NCBI RefSeq assembly: GCF_000346465.2
Contig: NC_034015.1
Span: 461,019-525,018 of the forward strand
Length of the DNA: 64,000 bases
DNA from: Prunus persica
Taxonomy: Eukaryota > Streptophyta > Magnoliopsida > Rosales > Rosaceae
Direction: 5' to 3'
This document shows positions 34,401 to 46,800 of the stretch, in pieces. The position numbers were made by a program, and so were the translations under genes. Each line of letters begins with the position of its first letter. Positions within the stretch are counted from its first letter, which is position 1. The notes beneath the pieces are model-generated. The model ran no database searches, was not told the DNA's origin, and saw only the letters and a list, made by a program, of their open reading frames with translations.

Positions 34401-35178
34401 TTAAAGGATATAAATATAAATAAAAACAAATATAGAAGCCCAATATTAATATGGTTTGTATCAAAAGACGACTGTATATGTTATCGCATGGAAATCACTA
34501 AGTTCAAAATTCATATAGAAGAAATACCATTTTATTTGGTTCCTTACAAGGAGGGCAACTCATTTATTAGCTTCCTGTACTTCGCATTTGTGAGTGCAAA
34601 GGTAACATTATAATACTCAAATGGGTGGTCCGGGAAGGTTAGAGTGAGTTCTGGCTTCTGATTCTTATTTTACTGTGCTTTGTTTTTCTTTGGCCCTCCA
34701 AATGTCCGACACAGAGCATGCAATATCATTTCCTTTTACTCCCTAACCTGTTTGATGCCAGAACTGTATTACAGTCATCAATCTTCATTAGTTAAATCAG
34801 CATTAGTGCACGTACATGCAGACAAATCTTTCTGATTAACACCTTCGTCTTATGTCTTCGGTTTCTTTCAGCCAATTTTCAAGTAATTATTTTTTCTGAT
34901 GGCAGGTTTTACTGGAATAGATGATCCATATGAACGACCATTGAACTGTGAGGTATGTATTTGGTGGAGTATAAAAACTAATGGTCATATCAGCATGGAT
35001 CTGCTACTTGACATTGTTTAATTCTGAGACGTTACTTATGCCAATCGAACTGAAAAGTTTACCCTTATTTTGTCAGATAGAAATAGAACAGAAAGACGGA
35101 GTTTGCCCCAAGCCTGCTGCCTTGGCAGGCCAAGTAGTGTCCTACTTAGAGGAGAAAGGATTTCTTCAAGTTGAGTGA
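31484..35178 (+). CDS. APK3: Adenylyl-sulfate (APS) kinase, cytosolic APK3-like
   Basis: The enzyme phosphorylates adenosine 5'-phosphosulfate with ATP to give PAPS, the sulfate donor for sulfotransferases (for example in glucosinolate, flavonoid and peptide sulfation). Inferred coding exons: 31484-31607, 33315-33464, 34055-34173, 34273-34357, 34906-34952 and 35077-35178, giving 208 residues, the length I recall for Arabidopsis APK3. Visible motifs: P-loop GLSGSGKST across the first splice, [16 protein letters not shown] for APS binding, [24 protein letters not shown], and [12 protein letters not shown] near the end. There is no transit peptide, only a short [14 protein letters not shown] start, so the product is probably cytosolic. 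The third intron starts GC, not GT (GAG|GCAAGA at 34174), supported by the conserved join SFIE-VFMNMP. The first coding intron is 1.7 kb. Confidence 0.95.
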
Positions 35179-36820
35179 TTTACCTTTCTTCACTTAGCCC
35201 TGGATCTCTGTCAATCCGATTAGTTGGATCAACCCTGCTCTAAGACCACCTGGCAATCGTTTGGTGGGTTAGTAGGTAGTAATTGCGAGTACATATTTTT
35301 GGTTAATATCTTTTGTTTACAGGTATAATAGGGTGAGAAATTGGGAGTTCCACTGTTTCGAATTAGCAGAACATTATGTGGCTAGTTCTTATAATTTGTT
35401 CTTCTTTAAAGAGAAACTTGTTCAGTTTCAAATCATTAAAAAGGAGCAAGTAGTTCCTGCTGTGATTTAAATACTTTTCATAATCCCAGTGTGAGCCTGG
35501 TTAACCTTCAAAACAAGGCTACTCTTTTACTAAATCAAAACCGAAGGTTGTAACTTGTAAGCAGTGGAATGAATGAGAAGTGACTCAAATTGGTGAAAAT
35601 TGGATATTTGACTACAATTGGTAACGGCTGTAGACCACAACGGTTTCATCACTTGAAAAAGAATTGTAACCAAAATTGCCTTGAAGCAAATGAGACAGAG
35701 TAGCAAACCACTCAAATTTTTGTTTCGATTAATTCAAAAACCTTTGTATCTGGACTTGGAAAAGGCACGTTAATTTGATGTTATGAAATAATGTTTGGAA
35801 GAAGAAAAAATTACAGCAGGGTGGCCTGAAGTGGGAATAACTTTACTGAAAAATCAAAAGGAATTTAAAACTGAAAGAAGATGCACAACTGGTTTGTATC
35901 ACTAGTGGTCTATGAACTTTTTAAAACTCCTCGTTTTATTCTTCAAATTTTCAAATCAATTAATGTGGTCTTTCATCTTTTTGCCTACACATCAATTTTG
36001 TTCATGTTATCGCATTCTGACAAAATTTTCAATAAAACTGGCCATGTGTCTTTATTAACCAATTTTAAGTACATTGTCATCTCAATATAGCTCATTTTAG
36101 TCTTAAAGCTCGTGTTTTTACTCAATAAGACCATATTCTCTCTAACTACGTTTCGCATTTGGGGTCCGTCAAGGAGAGCATATAGCATTGTTGAGCAAAA
36201 TACTTGAGTATTACTTTCTGCCAAGGTGAATAGGTCGTATATTGAAGAAAATATCCCTTTAAAGATTTTGGTGCAATGCAATCTGGACCAAAAGACTAAT
36301 TGACTGAATTGAAAGCGTAAGGACTCAAATGAGAACTTGAGAAAAATTCAGGGATTATTCGTGGCAAAAACCTTAATAAAAACTGCCCAATCAAATCCTT
36401 TTCTTTTGAGAACAAAGTTTCACGCCCAAAATAACATATATTTTTCTCAGAGCCATAGAATTGGCCCATTGTCAATTTTGTTCCAAACACCAGCCAAAGG
36501 TGCTATTTGCACCGACACATCAGAAACGCTCAACCCTTATTTTATTTATTTTATTTTTTATAATAAAAAGAAACGATCAACCCTTGCATTGGACATGAAG
36601 GGGGAAAAAAATGTAAAAATGATACAAACCAGGGAAAAGAAAAAGAAACAAACTAATTTGCGTTTATGAAAATTATTTTAATTTGATGAAAAGCATTAAT
36701 TTTGTTAGTATTTTTATCAACCAATATTTTTATTTATTTATTAGAAATCCAATGCTACAAAAACTATATATACGTTTTAGTTTTGGTGGTGAATGTCAAA
36801 AGCGTGAAAAAAACAAAAGA
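35179..36820. other. Downstream of APS kinase: 3' UTR and dispersed repeat
   Basis: The 3' UTR of the APS kinase gene probably occupies the first few hundred bases. From about 35880 to 36530 the sequence has the look of a dispersed plant repeat but no ends were found. No gene is seen. Confidence 0.4.
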
Positions 36821-36821
36821 A

Positions 36822-36823
<2 letters not shown>

Positions 36824-36860
<37 letters not shown>
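36824..36860 (+). repeat. (GA)n microsatellite in a leader
   Basis: A nearly perfect GA run sits 16 bp before the ATG of the small gene at 36876. GA/CT runs are common in plant 5' leaders and are bound by BPC/GAGA factors in general. Confidence 0.9.
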
Positions 36861-36863
<3 letters not shown>

Positions 36864-36875
36864 CGGCTGCCTGAG

Positions 36876-37154
36876 ATGGTGTTGAACAGCAATGTGGTGG
36901 TGAGAGTAGCAAATATATCAGCAAATATATGCCAATACATAGCCTGCAACCCTGAGAGATTGAGTAGCCACCAAGTGCTGCACCTCCTCTTCTGCTTCCC
37001 TTTCCACCAGCTACGACGTCGTTTGGTAGCCTTCATATGCCTCCCTTATCTTTCCTCCTCATCCTCTTCCGAAGCCGATGATGACGATGAAGATTCTTCC
37101 CACGATTCTTCCGACGATCTCTCTGCCTACGCCAGCAATTCACACTCCGATTGA
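36876..37154 (+). CDS. Small protein with hydrophobic core and acidic tail
   Basis: This is an intronless reading frame of 92 residues. The first part, MVLNSNVVVRVANISANICQ and then YIACNPERLSSHQVLHLLF, is followed by a basic LRRRL, a Ser run, an Asp/Glu run (SSEADDDDED) and a Ser/Asp tail ending NSHSD. There is no clear signal peptide; the hydrophobic stretch CFPFHQLRRRLVAFICLPYL is too interrupted for a confident membrane span. The coding look (biased codons, sharp end, leader with GA run) and position in the conserved APS kinase/HugZ block support a real gene. I do not recognise a named family. The frame stays open upstream through the GA repeat, but the ATG after the repeat is the sensible start. 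Confidence 0.6.
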   Translation: MVLNSNVVVRVANISANICQYIACNPERLSSHQVLHLLFCFPFHQLRRRLVAFICLPYLSSSSSSEADDDDEDSSHDSSDDLSAYASNSHSD

Positions 37155-37500
37155 TTGAATGGATCTCCATCTTTGTATTTTATTTTTCTTTTTTTGGGTG
37201 AAATTCTCTTTTCTTTTTTCTTCTTGTTAGTTTATGAATTTACCCAGATGGCCGAAAAACGAAAAAACAAACATTAGATTTAGATTGGGATTAGGAAAAC
37301 CCCATGTGTTATTATCGATTAAATCAGTGGTTATTAGTATGGTTTTATTATCAGTGTTTCTTGTTTTTTTTTTAAATACTTTTATTTTGCCAATTCGATT
37401 GGTACATTCTTGATCTTATCCCTTAAATTTCATCAAATTGGAGTGAATTAGGTGCAAATTCGTTTTTCCCTTCAAATTAACTCAAACTTGACGGTATGAT
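37155..37500. other. Spacer, no gene seen
   Basis: T-rich probable 3' region of the small gene. Nothing else is recognised. Confidence 0.4.
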
Positions 37501-37897
37501 TATGGACTACTGGAAAATCCGATTTTTACGTGATAGATATATTAAACCATTATAAATCCTTAAGTCATTATAAATCCGATTTTTACGTGATACCCTCATA
37601 TACTTTTACCCGCAATTTCTGCCATTATAAATCCTTAAGTCAATTAATTATCTTAATTAAATTCTATTTAATTAGGAGAATTATAATTGATTTAAGATAT
37701 GAATCTCTCCATAAGGATGAAATTTCCACCGAATCTCCTTGATTAATTTTAATCCCCTATTTTTGGGTAAGAATAATCCTAATTAAATAAGAATTATTCT
37801 TCATGAATTATTCTTCAAACCCTAACTGATAAGGAGCACTATTAATATATGGTTACATCACACACATGAGGTAATTCTAAATCCTAAATCCCTATTT

Positions 37898-37932
<35 letters not shown>

Positions 37933-40290
37933 GGCTCCGGTCACTCGGTTTTCTCATACCACAGAGAAAACTCCAACCAATTTAGCTTTTGTCCTATCTT
38001 TTTCAAGGTCTAATCGAACTAACTTAGGCATCGAAGCGCCTTTGGCCAACTCCTCCCCGGGTGTGATCTATTTACTCCAACTTTTTTTCACAGAGATCGA
38101 GGGAAAAGAAAGAGAAGGAAGTTCGAATGTCAAAGAATCTACGTGCGAATATTCCCCCGTGCGGAATTTTGCTCAAACATTTTCATTGAGAGCATGAGTT
38201 ATACTCAATGCGTGCTCTTAAATCAAAAGAATCTATTTCCTCATATTCATCACTCAACCAAAGCCTTCCAAACAACCATGGTTGGACGCATGCATACTCG
38301 AAGCAAGGCTGCCACAACGACACAATCTGCGATGAGCCAAAGCCATACGTCTCGCAGTCCCTCGACCAAGATCATGGCTCTACCTCACGGCCTCGTGGCT
38401 GCCACATCCTTGCCGCCATTTGGCCTTGCAGGGGAATCCAAGGCTCATCACCACGACGAAGCCGCGGTGCACGGTGCAGCCACCACTTGCTGCTATCTTG
38501 GCGCGACCGCGTATTATGGCATGATCTTGGAACAACTATATCTGTTCCCTCATTTGCTGTCGCGCTTGACGATTGCTACCTACACCTCCAACGAAACCCT
38601 AGCCCTCGTGTAATTAGGCTCCACACAAGTCTCTCTTCCGTATCCAAGCATTCAAGTCTACCTCAAGCTTATAGTAAACCAGCTCGCTCAAAGAGTAGAT
38701 GACCAAAACAACTTGGTTGAACAGCTCCTCAGGCAGATCAATTTGGTCCAAGACCTTGGCCCTGAATCCCATGGTGAAGAGAGAAGGATGGAAGAGCGCG
38801 CAGGCAAGCAGTTCAAGAGGTCCCAGGCAGGTCGAGCAGGTCGAGCAGGAGGCAAGGAGAAGGATTAGAGCGTACTTTTCAGCACGCTAGTATGTCACAT
38901 GCATCCGCAAGCCCTGCTCAAAGTAGATCGAGTCTCCGATCGAGATTAGGTCCAAATACCAATGTGCACGAAAGGTTGGGCCCACGATCTAATGTTCATG
39001 CCCACTTGGGCTGCATGGAAGCATTCATGCCAGATTAGGCTCCCGAGAAGATCAGCCTCTCAATTATCCTTATGAAATGTGGGAAGAAAGACGCTCACCT
39101 GCTCCATTCGGAAGAGCCAACTCACTGTGACAAGCCACATAGGATCCCTCACAAGTGCAATCTACCAATATGTCATGCAGGCAAGATAGTCACAGAGATA
39201 TGCTCCGTAGAGACAACAAGGAGGTAGACAAGCAACGCCCGCATCATGGGAGGCACTACATGAATCACAAGCCATGCGGGCAGAGGATGTTGAGAGCTCA
39301 TGAATGACCGACTTCGAGAATTGAAGATTGGAGGAGATTTCGAAGATGCTCTGTGCAAGGTGGTGGACAAAGTGAACTCCTCACCATTCACCGCTGAGAT
39401 CGAGCAGGCGGCTCCACCAAAGTGATTCTCAACGCCTTCTTTCAAGCATTTCAAAGGAAATTCCAATCCCGAGAGCCATTTGATGCACTTCAAAAGTATC
39501 ATGAACTTATGAGCAGTAGCTCATGATTGGTTCCATACCCTGCCATCTAGGTTGATCAGCTGCTTCAAGGAACTGGCTTTTGTCTTCACAAAAGAGTACA
39601 CTTGTTACCAGACAATCAAGAAACAAGCTGATCACCTGTTCAACCTACGCAAGAAGCCTGATGAGTCCATTCGAGACTACATCAAAAGATTCAAGGCAGA
39701 GAAAACCAACATTGTGGGATGCGATGATCGAATCGCATCATCTGCTTTCAAGAAGAGCTTACAAGCTAAGCACGACCTGTATTGCGAGCTGACTATCGCT
39801 TCCAGCCAGACTCTGGCAGAGGTTTTCGTGACCACGAACGCTACGTACTCTGGAATGACAATTGAATTGCCACGAAGAAGTTTGCTATGCAAGCCAAACA
39901 ACTACCCAATGAGGTAAGCTAGAAAAGTGATAAGCCTAGTAGTATGAGCTATAGAGGAAAGCGCAAGGCACCATCTTAAGGTGGTGCACCAACAAATGAA
40001 GGCTATATAAAGTTCACTGTTTTGATACATAAAATCTTGGTCCAAGTGAAAGAAAAGCCATGGCTGAGGAGGTCACTACCTTCGAAGAGAGATCCTGACA
40101 AGAGAAGTACCAACAAGTACTGTGCCTTCCTTGGGACACATGGGCATGACACAACCAACTGCCGATGTGAAGTAGCCCACCTAATGAGCCCTATCGGACG
40201 CAATGTTGGCGCAAGCACTAGCACAAGGGTTGCCCACTCCAGCTGGTTGGCAACTCCACATGGCGCGCAAAGGTGAGGTTGTCATTGGAA
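37500..40290 (+). mobile_element. 5' part of a gypsy retrotransposon (LTR plus gag)
   Basis: An LTR-like region (about 37505-38240) holds a (CT)n run at 37903-37930 and GAACTAACTTAGGCATCGAA (38017-38036), as in the minus-strand LTR at 28.4-29.1 kb. It is followed by an internal region with MVGRMHTRSKAATTTQS (38281) and a clear gag domain at 39530-39900: LISCFKELAFVFTKEYTCYQ, KKPDESIRDYIKRFKAEKTN. A later gag piece has KYCAFLGTHGHDTTNC (about 40113-40160). The sequence stops near 40290, before any protease or RT, with no 3' LTR. Several frameshifts are present. Confidence 0.8.
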
Positions 40291-40877
40291 ACCAATGGCT
40301 ACATTTGAAGCTGCTTTTGTTTTTGTTTTTTCAAACCTAACTACTACTTTTGATGGTTGTTAGTTTATTAATTTTGATTTCTACTTTAAAAAAAAAAAAA
40401 AAATTTAAGTGAAATTATATTATGCTTTGGAATTAAATTTTTTTAAGGTTAAAATGTTCATAGAATTAAATCACGAATGTTGAAATAAAAATAATATTAA
40501 AAAAATTAACAACAAAAATAAAATTAGAGATTAACTATTTTTAAATAATTTAAGAAAGTTGCGGACTCAAATAATGAGCCTGCATAGTTGGAGAAAAAAC
40601 AGTTTAAATCCGATCAATACATGAATAGTTGTATTTTATATGGTGGAATTTTGAGTTTACCCTCAACGGGTTTGGAGATGGTCTTACAACTTACAAGGCC
40701 TTCATCATACCAAGGTTCTTGTTTTCATTTTTTGGGCAAAGATATTACTCTGTATTTTAATTTTCTATTTAAAAAATAAATTAAGAAATGAAAGAAATAA
40801 AAACAAAATTTAATATTTGAGAAAACCATTAACAATAGGAAGGCACAGTTAGGTAGGTAGGTGAGGGAAGAAAGAGA
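40291..40877. other. Spacer and promoter region of the HugZ-like gene
   Basis: AT-rich, with a poly-A run at 40388-40403. The last roughly 100 bp should contain the promoter and leader of the gene starting at 40878, but no clear TATA box was picked out. Confidence 0.45.
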
Positions 40878-43800
40878 ATGATGAGGACTGTGGTGACGCC
40901 TTGGCAGACCGCCCTATTCTCCCGATTAAATGGCCGTAATAGCCCTCCCTCTCCTCTCATCTTACACTTTCGCCATTCCTCCACCTCCTTCTCCTCTCCA
41001 AAAACTCCTCGTTTATCCATGGCTGCTGCCGCTCAGTCAACTACTCAGGTACTCTTATTTTCTCATGATTCTAGAAATTGGTTGCTTAGGCAGTGTGGAA
41101 AGACAAAGGCCCAACTTTTTTTTCTTCTCAATTTTCGTTGGTTTTATTGATTGTTTTAAATATCTCTATCTAATTATTCAATGTATGAAGGGTTCATTGT
41201 GTTATATGATTATATCAAAGCCAAACTGGTCTTAGAAATTAAGGGAAAAAAATTGAAGTAAAGTTCTAATCTTTTAAACTGCAAGTTAAAGCTGAAATTG
41301 GGTTTGGTGTTCTTGAATCAGAGTGTTTCAGCTGGAGATGATGCCAATGTATTTCAGTTGATTCAATCTCATCAGGTACATTATGTCATTCCCATATTGA
41401 AAAGGTCTACATACCTAAAACTTTGGCTTGAGGCACTAATGTACTATTACTATTATTGTAAACATTGAATGTGGGCAGGTAGTTTTTAGCTTTGTTGATC
41501 TTTATGTGGTTATTGTTACAGGAAAAGGCTGCTCGGCTTCCCCCTGTTGAGGAAATCAGAACTCTACTTGATCTTAGTGTTCGTGGAACCCTCTCTACTT
41601 TTTCACAGGTTTGTCTATCAGTTGTTTTCTTTTTTGTTAAATGAATATCTGTTTTTTAGTTATTTAATTGTGAGACTAGTGCATGAGCTTCTTGTAAGTA
41701 GTATGTTATATTTACAGACCGATGAATTAGTATCTCCTTTTGAGATTATGAGGAATTAGGATTAGTTACCTTCAAATTTGGGCTTATGGCTTGGTCTAAT
41801 GAGCCGTCCATTGGGGGCTTTATGCATTACAGTTGGATGTTCCAACTGGATTGGAACTCTACGAGAGCAATCCTATTAAGACGAGAGTCCTCTCAACTGG
41901 ATAAAGATAAGCCTTATTATAACTTAGAGAAAGAAAGGGTCCCAATCTACTGATAGAGGGTAGGCTTAAATACCGTCCCTCAGAAGGAAACATTAGTTAA
42001 TGCATTTGGATGCAGCTCTTAATGTCTCTTTCTCTCTCTAGTAATTAGGCTTTTAGAAGCCTTTTGCATTGTTTAGTCTTTGTGGTGGTTCTCGCAATAA
42101 CCGTACACAGTATTGAGGTTATTGGCTTTGTGGAGCATCATTTCTTTCGTACAAAATTCGGGATAATTGGACTTGTGTTCCTTTCACAACAAGTTAACAA
42201 GGGTGAAGTTCTGTTCAAATGATTTTTATTTTTTGGATAAAAATTGGATTCATGACTCTGATCAGTGATGAAAGCAGTGCATAGAATAAGTAATTGTATT
42301 TGCAATGACAGTAAGATATTGCATAAAGGATACATGATTCCGAATTTTAAAAAACATAAATATCATTTAAGCGCAACAACCGTGCCAAGTGAATCAACAG
42401 TATTCTGAAAAGGGATGCGGCTGTGTTGAAGAGACAATCATTTCACTTGCAAACATATATGGGCGGAATTAAATAGTGGCTTCAGGAATTGAATCAAACA
42501 AGCCTTTTTAACTCAGTGGTAGAGTAACGCCATGGTAGGGGATGCTGGACCAAAAACCCATCAGAATATGGGTTTCTAATGGGCTTTTTTCCTTTTGTAC
42601 TGATAATGAAAGTCTGATGCTAATACATGGTTGAGAAATAGATAATACATTTCTTTTTATCATTCCTATGTTTTTATCATCTCATAATTAACCTCTGGTC
42701 GATTGTTGTTTATGATTTTCATTGCTGCAACAACTTTGTCATCCTTGTATCATTTTCTTTGATTTTCTTTCATGTGCAGAAGCATGAAGGTTATCCATCA
42801 GGATCAATGGTTGACTTTGCATGTGATGCTGATGGATCTCCAATATTAGCTGTTAGCAGCTTGGCAGTTCATACAAAGGTTTGCCCAGAAATTTGGACGT
42901 TCTTCATGTTATATATGATCTTTAGATTGCAGATTGCAGATTGCAAATTTGACTTACATTGTCAACAAACAAATTCTAGTTTCCAGTCCAAATATGAAAT
43001 TCTTTAGTTCAGGTGGTTAAGACAAATTGATCAGGAGTGTGTATAAGAAAATAGGTGGGGTCCAGTTCTTTGCATGTGCTGCGTATGCATATTATTTATT
43101 TCAGGTTGAAGTCAGAATGCTCAGTTGTTGTAAACCTACTTAAATTCTTTTCGCATATATTTCTGGTCCTTGTGTTTCTTTATATGGTTAAACTTTTTGT
43201 TTACAAATACAAAAACTTAAGCCTTGTCTTTTTTATTTTATTTTATATCAATTGGGATTAGTGAAAACCAAGATTCAAAAGAGAAATCACACCACAAATG
43301 GAAGAGAATAAATAGACAATAAAAATTATGCACATGAGTTTCACGTGGTTCAACAAATTCCTGCCTACATCCATGAGATATGTTTGTTCTTTACTATGAA
43401 AAAAACCATTGGTACAAGAAACAGTTGAGTTAAATCATGATAACCAGAATTTAGGCCCACTATCTCAATACCCCAAAGAACACTATCCCAAGAGATTTAT
43501 TGACGTAGGAGCCAAGTTCAGATTACAATAAATAAGCTCATCCAGGTCCAAAGCACCACATGATTTATAATTTTTGTACTATTTTTTTTGGTTATAAATG
43601 CAATTTACACATGTATTTCAGGTTCATTGTTTCAGAGTCTTTAGGTCCATTGTCTGTAAGTCTCTTTATGTCACATGTTCAATATAATAGGTGTTAGGAA
43701 TTCTGTTTCTTAGCAGTTATAAGTGTACTGATCTTGGCCCTTTTAAATGATTCCTGTACCAATGGCCCTATAAGGAGGCAACATTGTAAGCTTTAACAGT

Positions 43801-46800
43801 AAGTTAAGTGTCCTTTTCTTTTTTTGTTGATAAAGATACAATTATATTACTGAGAAAACAGAGAAAAAAGATAAAAACCAACGGCTCATTTGAGCTGGAA
43901 CACTCCGAAATGCAAAATTAATAGGGTAGATGCCTGCCAATCCTACGAAATTAAGGAGAGAGGAACTCCCAACTCAGAGAAAACAGATGCCCATAGTGCA
44001 GACCAAAAACGAATTCTGCCTCATAACTCCTCAAAGCGTGCTGCTGTATAATCTTCAAAATCCTTCTATTTCTCTCTGTCCATACCACCCATAACACAGC
44101 CATGATCATGCAGCCCCACATAACTTTGGCCTTCTTACCCTTCTTACCCTGCCATAACGATTTATGTGTTTCGCTATGAAGAGAAAAGCAGTCCATTGGG
44201 ATTACCCAGCTAATGCCCATCTCCCTGAACAAATTGAACTAGAGACCCAAGGTCACCGGGCAATGAACGTATGATCAACCGTTTCCAAATTCTTCTTACA
44301 TAGGATACGCCATTGAGGAGACAAGCAGGAAAACGGACGCCTTCTTTGAACCGCGTCATAAGTCTTCACCTCTTTTAATAGTGTTCCATAAAAAATGTTA
44401 ATAGTGAAAGTTCTTGTGATTTCCTGGTCATGTGTGAAGCATGGGTTGACTGGGAGTGATTCTAATACACCTTTGGTGTGAACCGAAGCCCGATGGGAAG
44501 CCTGAATTTTTCAAATTTCTATGGGAGTGGTTCCAATATACCTTTGGTGCGAGATGCCAGAGACCAGAGTCAGTCTGGATCTCTCTTTTCTTTCTTTCTT
44601 TCTATTACCATTGTCCTATATCCGTTTCACTCTTGGTCAATGCTCACACTCAAGCGTATAATTGTAACTAAAGCTGCTAGCATAGTTATACAGATGCATA
44701 AGCGGCAACCTTTCTTCACATGTATGGATGCTGATCGTCTGTCATATGGAAGGAAGATAATGACTGTATTACTTTTTAGACTTCCAATCCATTACATATA
44801 AGTTTCTGTAACACATGTAGCTTTCAAGAAAACCACCAAGTTGAAGTAAAAACTAGCTACTACTTTATTACTTTGTGGGTTCCTCTGCATTTATTCTCAT
44901 GAATCTGTAAAAACATTCATGTGGTCAATGGGATTCCCTCCTCCATCTTCAGCACGTTTAGTAGCTGATGCAGATGTAAGTTGTTGGTCAAACTCTTATC
45001 ATGGTAAAATTTTACAACTTCAATACCCTAAGATTATTGATTATGTTATATAGATTGCAACTGAGCTACAAGATATTTATATAGATTCATAGACGGCAAC
45101 CTTTCTTCACTTTAAATGATACTGACCTTTCATATGAAAGGAAGACTATGGCATCATTACTTTTTAAACTTCCAATCCATGAAATAAAATTTTGTGTAAA
45201 AACATGTAGTTTTCCAAGCATTCAAACCGGCCAAGTCAAATATAGCTGCTACTTCATTACTTAGTGGATCTCTCTGCATGTTATTCACGCCAATCTCAAC
45301 AATATAATATCCCATCATGCTGTTATTTTTTCGGTTCAATAGGACCTAACGCTTAATCCCAAGTGCTCATTGCTTGTGGCTAGAGATCCTGAAGATAGGA
45401 CTGATTTGGTGGTCACTCTGCATGGTGATGCTATTCCTGTAAGTAATAATTGTTTACCAATTTTGCATGGTGTTTAAAGTGCACTTTATCTATCTATCTA
45501 TCTATCTCTCACTCTCTTTGGCTGCTAGCAGTTTGAAATGGTTTTTTCTTTTAAAACAATCATTTAGGTTCCAGAGAAGGATCAAGCAGCCATACGTACT
45601 GCATATTTGGCTAGGCATCCCAAGGCATTTTGGGTAACTTATGCACTCTTGTTTAGCATAATAAATGTATATGGATGATATGTTTCTAGTCAGTAATAAA
45701 TCATCACATACAATCTGAAGGTTGACTTTGGTGACTTCCAATTCATACGCATCGAGCCAAAAGTTGTGCGATACGTTTCAGGGGTTGCAACAGCTTTACT
45801 GGGATCAGGAGGTATTTTGTGATTGTTTATAGTTCAATGTTTTTTTTGGGTAGTTTTGTCACTCACAAAAGAGAAATATTTCACTTTCTCTAGATATCTT
45901 TGGAAAGGAGCGTACAAATGCCTTTGATTTTGAATTATTACATGATTTTATTTATTTATTTAATTATATTGTTACATTTATCTCACCTATTTTTGTCGTT
46001 CTTAACATTTACTTATTTTGCTTTCAGAGTTCAGTAATGAGGAGTATAAAGCTGCAAAAGTTGATCCAATTGCTCAATTTTCAAAGCCTGTTGCAGTACT
46101 AATTTCTTATCATTATATGTTTTGTGGTTATCTTAATTTGAATTGGTTGTCCTTTCTAACTGAATTTGAAAACTTTTGTTTGTCAGTCTCACATGAATAA
46201 GGATCATGCTGAAGATACAAAAGCCATTGTGCAACACTCCACATCGATTCCGGTAATTTCAACTTTCGGAAAACTAACGGGAAAGGAGTTCCTTTTCTTT
46301 CCTTCATTTCATTGTTCATTTCTTTCTCAGTATAGGAGATAGAAACTTTGCTCAAGTTAAGTAAAACCAAGGATGAAAATATAAGCTGATATGTCAGATT
46401 TTCAAAGTGTCGACACAGATACCTTGGGGTAATCCTATTTCTACACCATGTATCGGTGATATTTCCCCGATATTTGATGATAGTATGGACATTTCCTGAT
46501 GGTAGCCTAAAAACGCAGAAAAATTTCGTGATTTTTTAACGTATAATTAAGTCAAATTTGAACCAAATTAAACCTTAATTTAATACCCATCTACTAACCC
46601 ATCCATTTAATCAAACTAAATATCCAATTAATCTAATGATCATTCTGAACCAAATGAACCAACAACATCAATATACACCGATATAAAAAAGGATATCGAA
46701 ATATCCCCTGTAATATCTGTAAATTGGGGGCCTGATACTATCTGCACGGCTGACATTTTCATCCTTGGTTAAAACTAAATCAATGCATTTGGTGTCAATA

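Noticed and set aside
36702..36875. N-terminal extension of the small protein through the GA microsatellite
   Set aside because: The extension would translate a simple Arg-Glu repeat and AT-rich leader; the ATG at 36876 gives a sensible start.
44951..44990. Extra coding exon before exon 5 of the HugZ-like gene (SARLVADAD)
   Set aside because: The protein joins smoothly from AVHTK to DLTLNPKCSLL without it, and no acceptor with a matching phase was needed.
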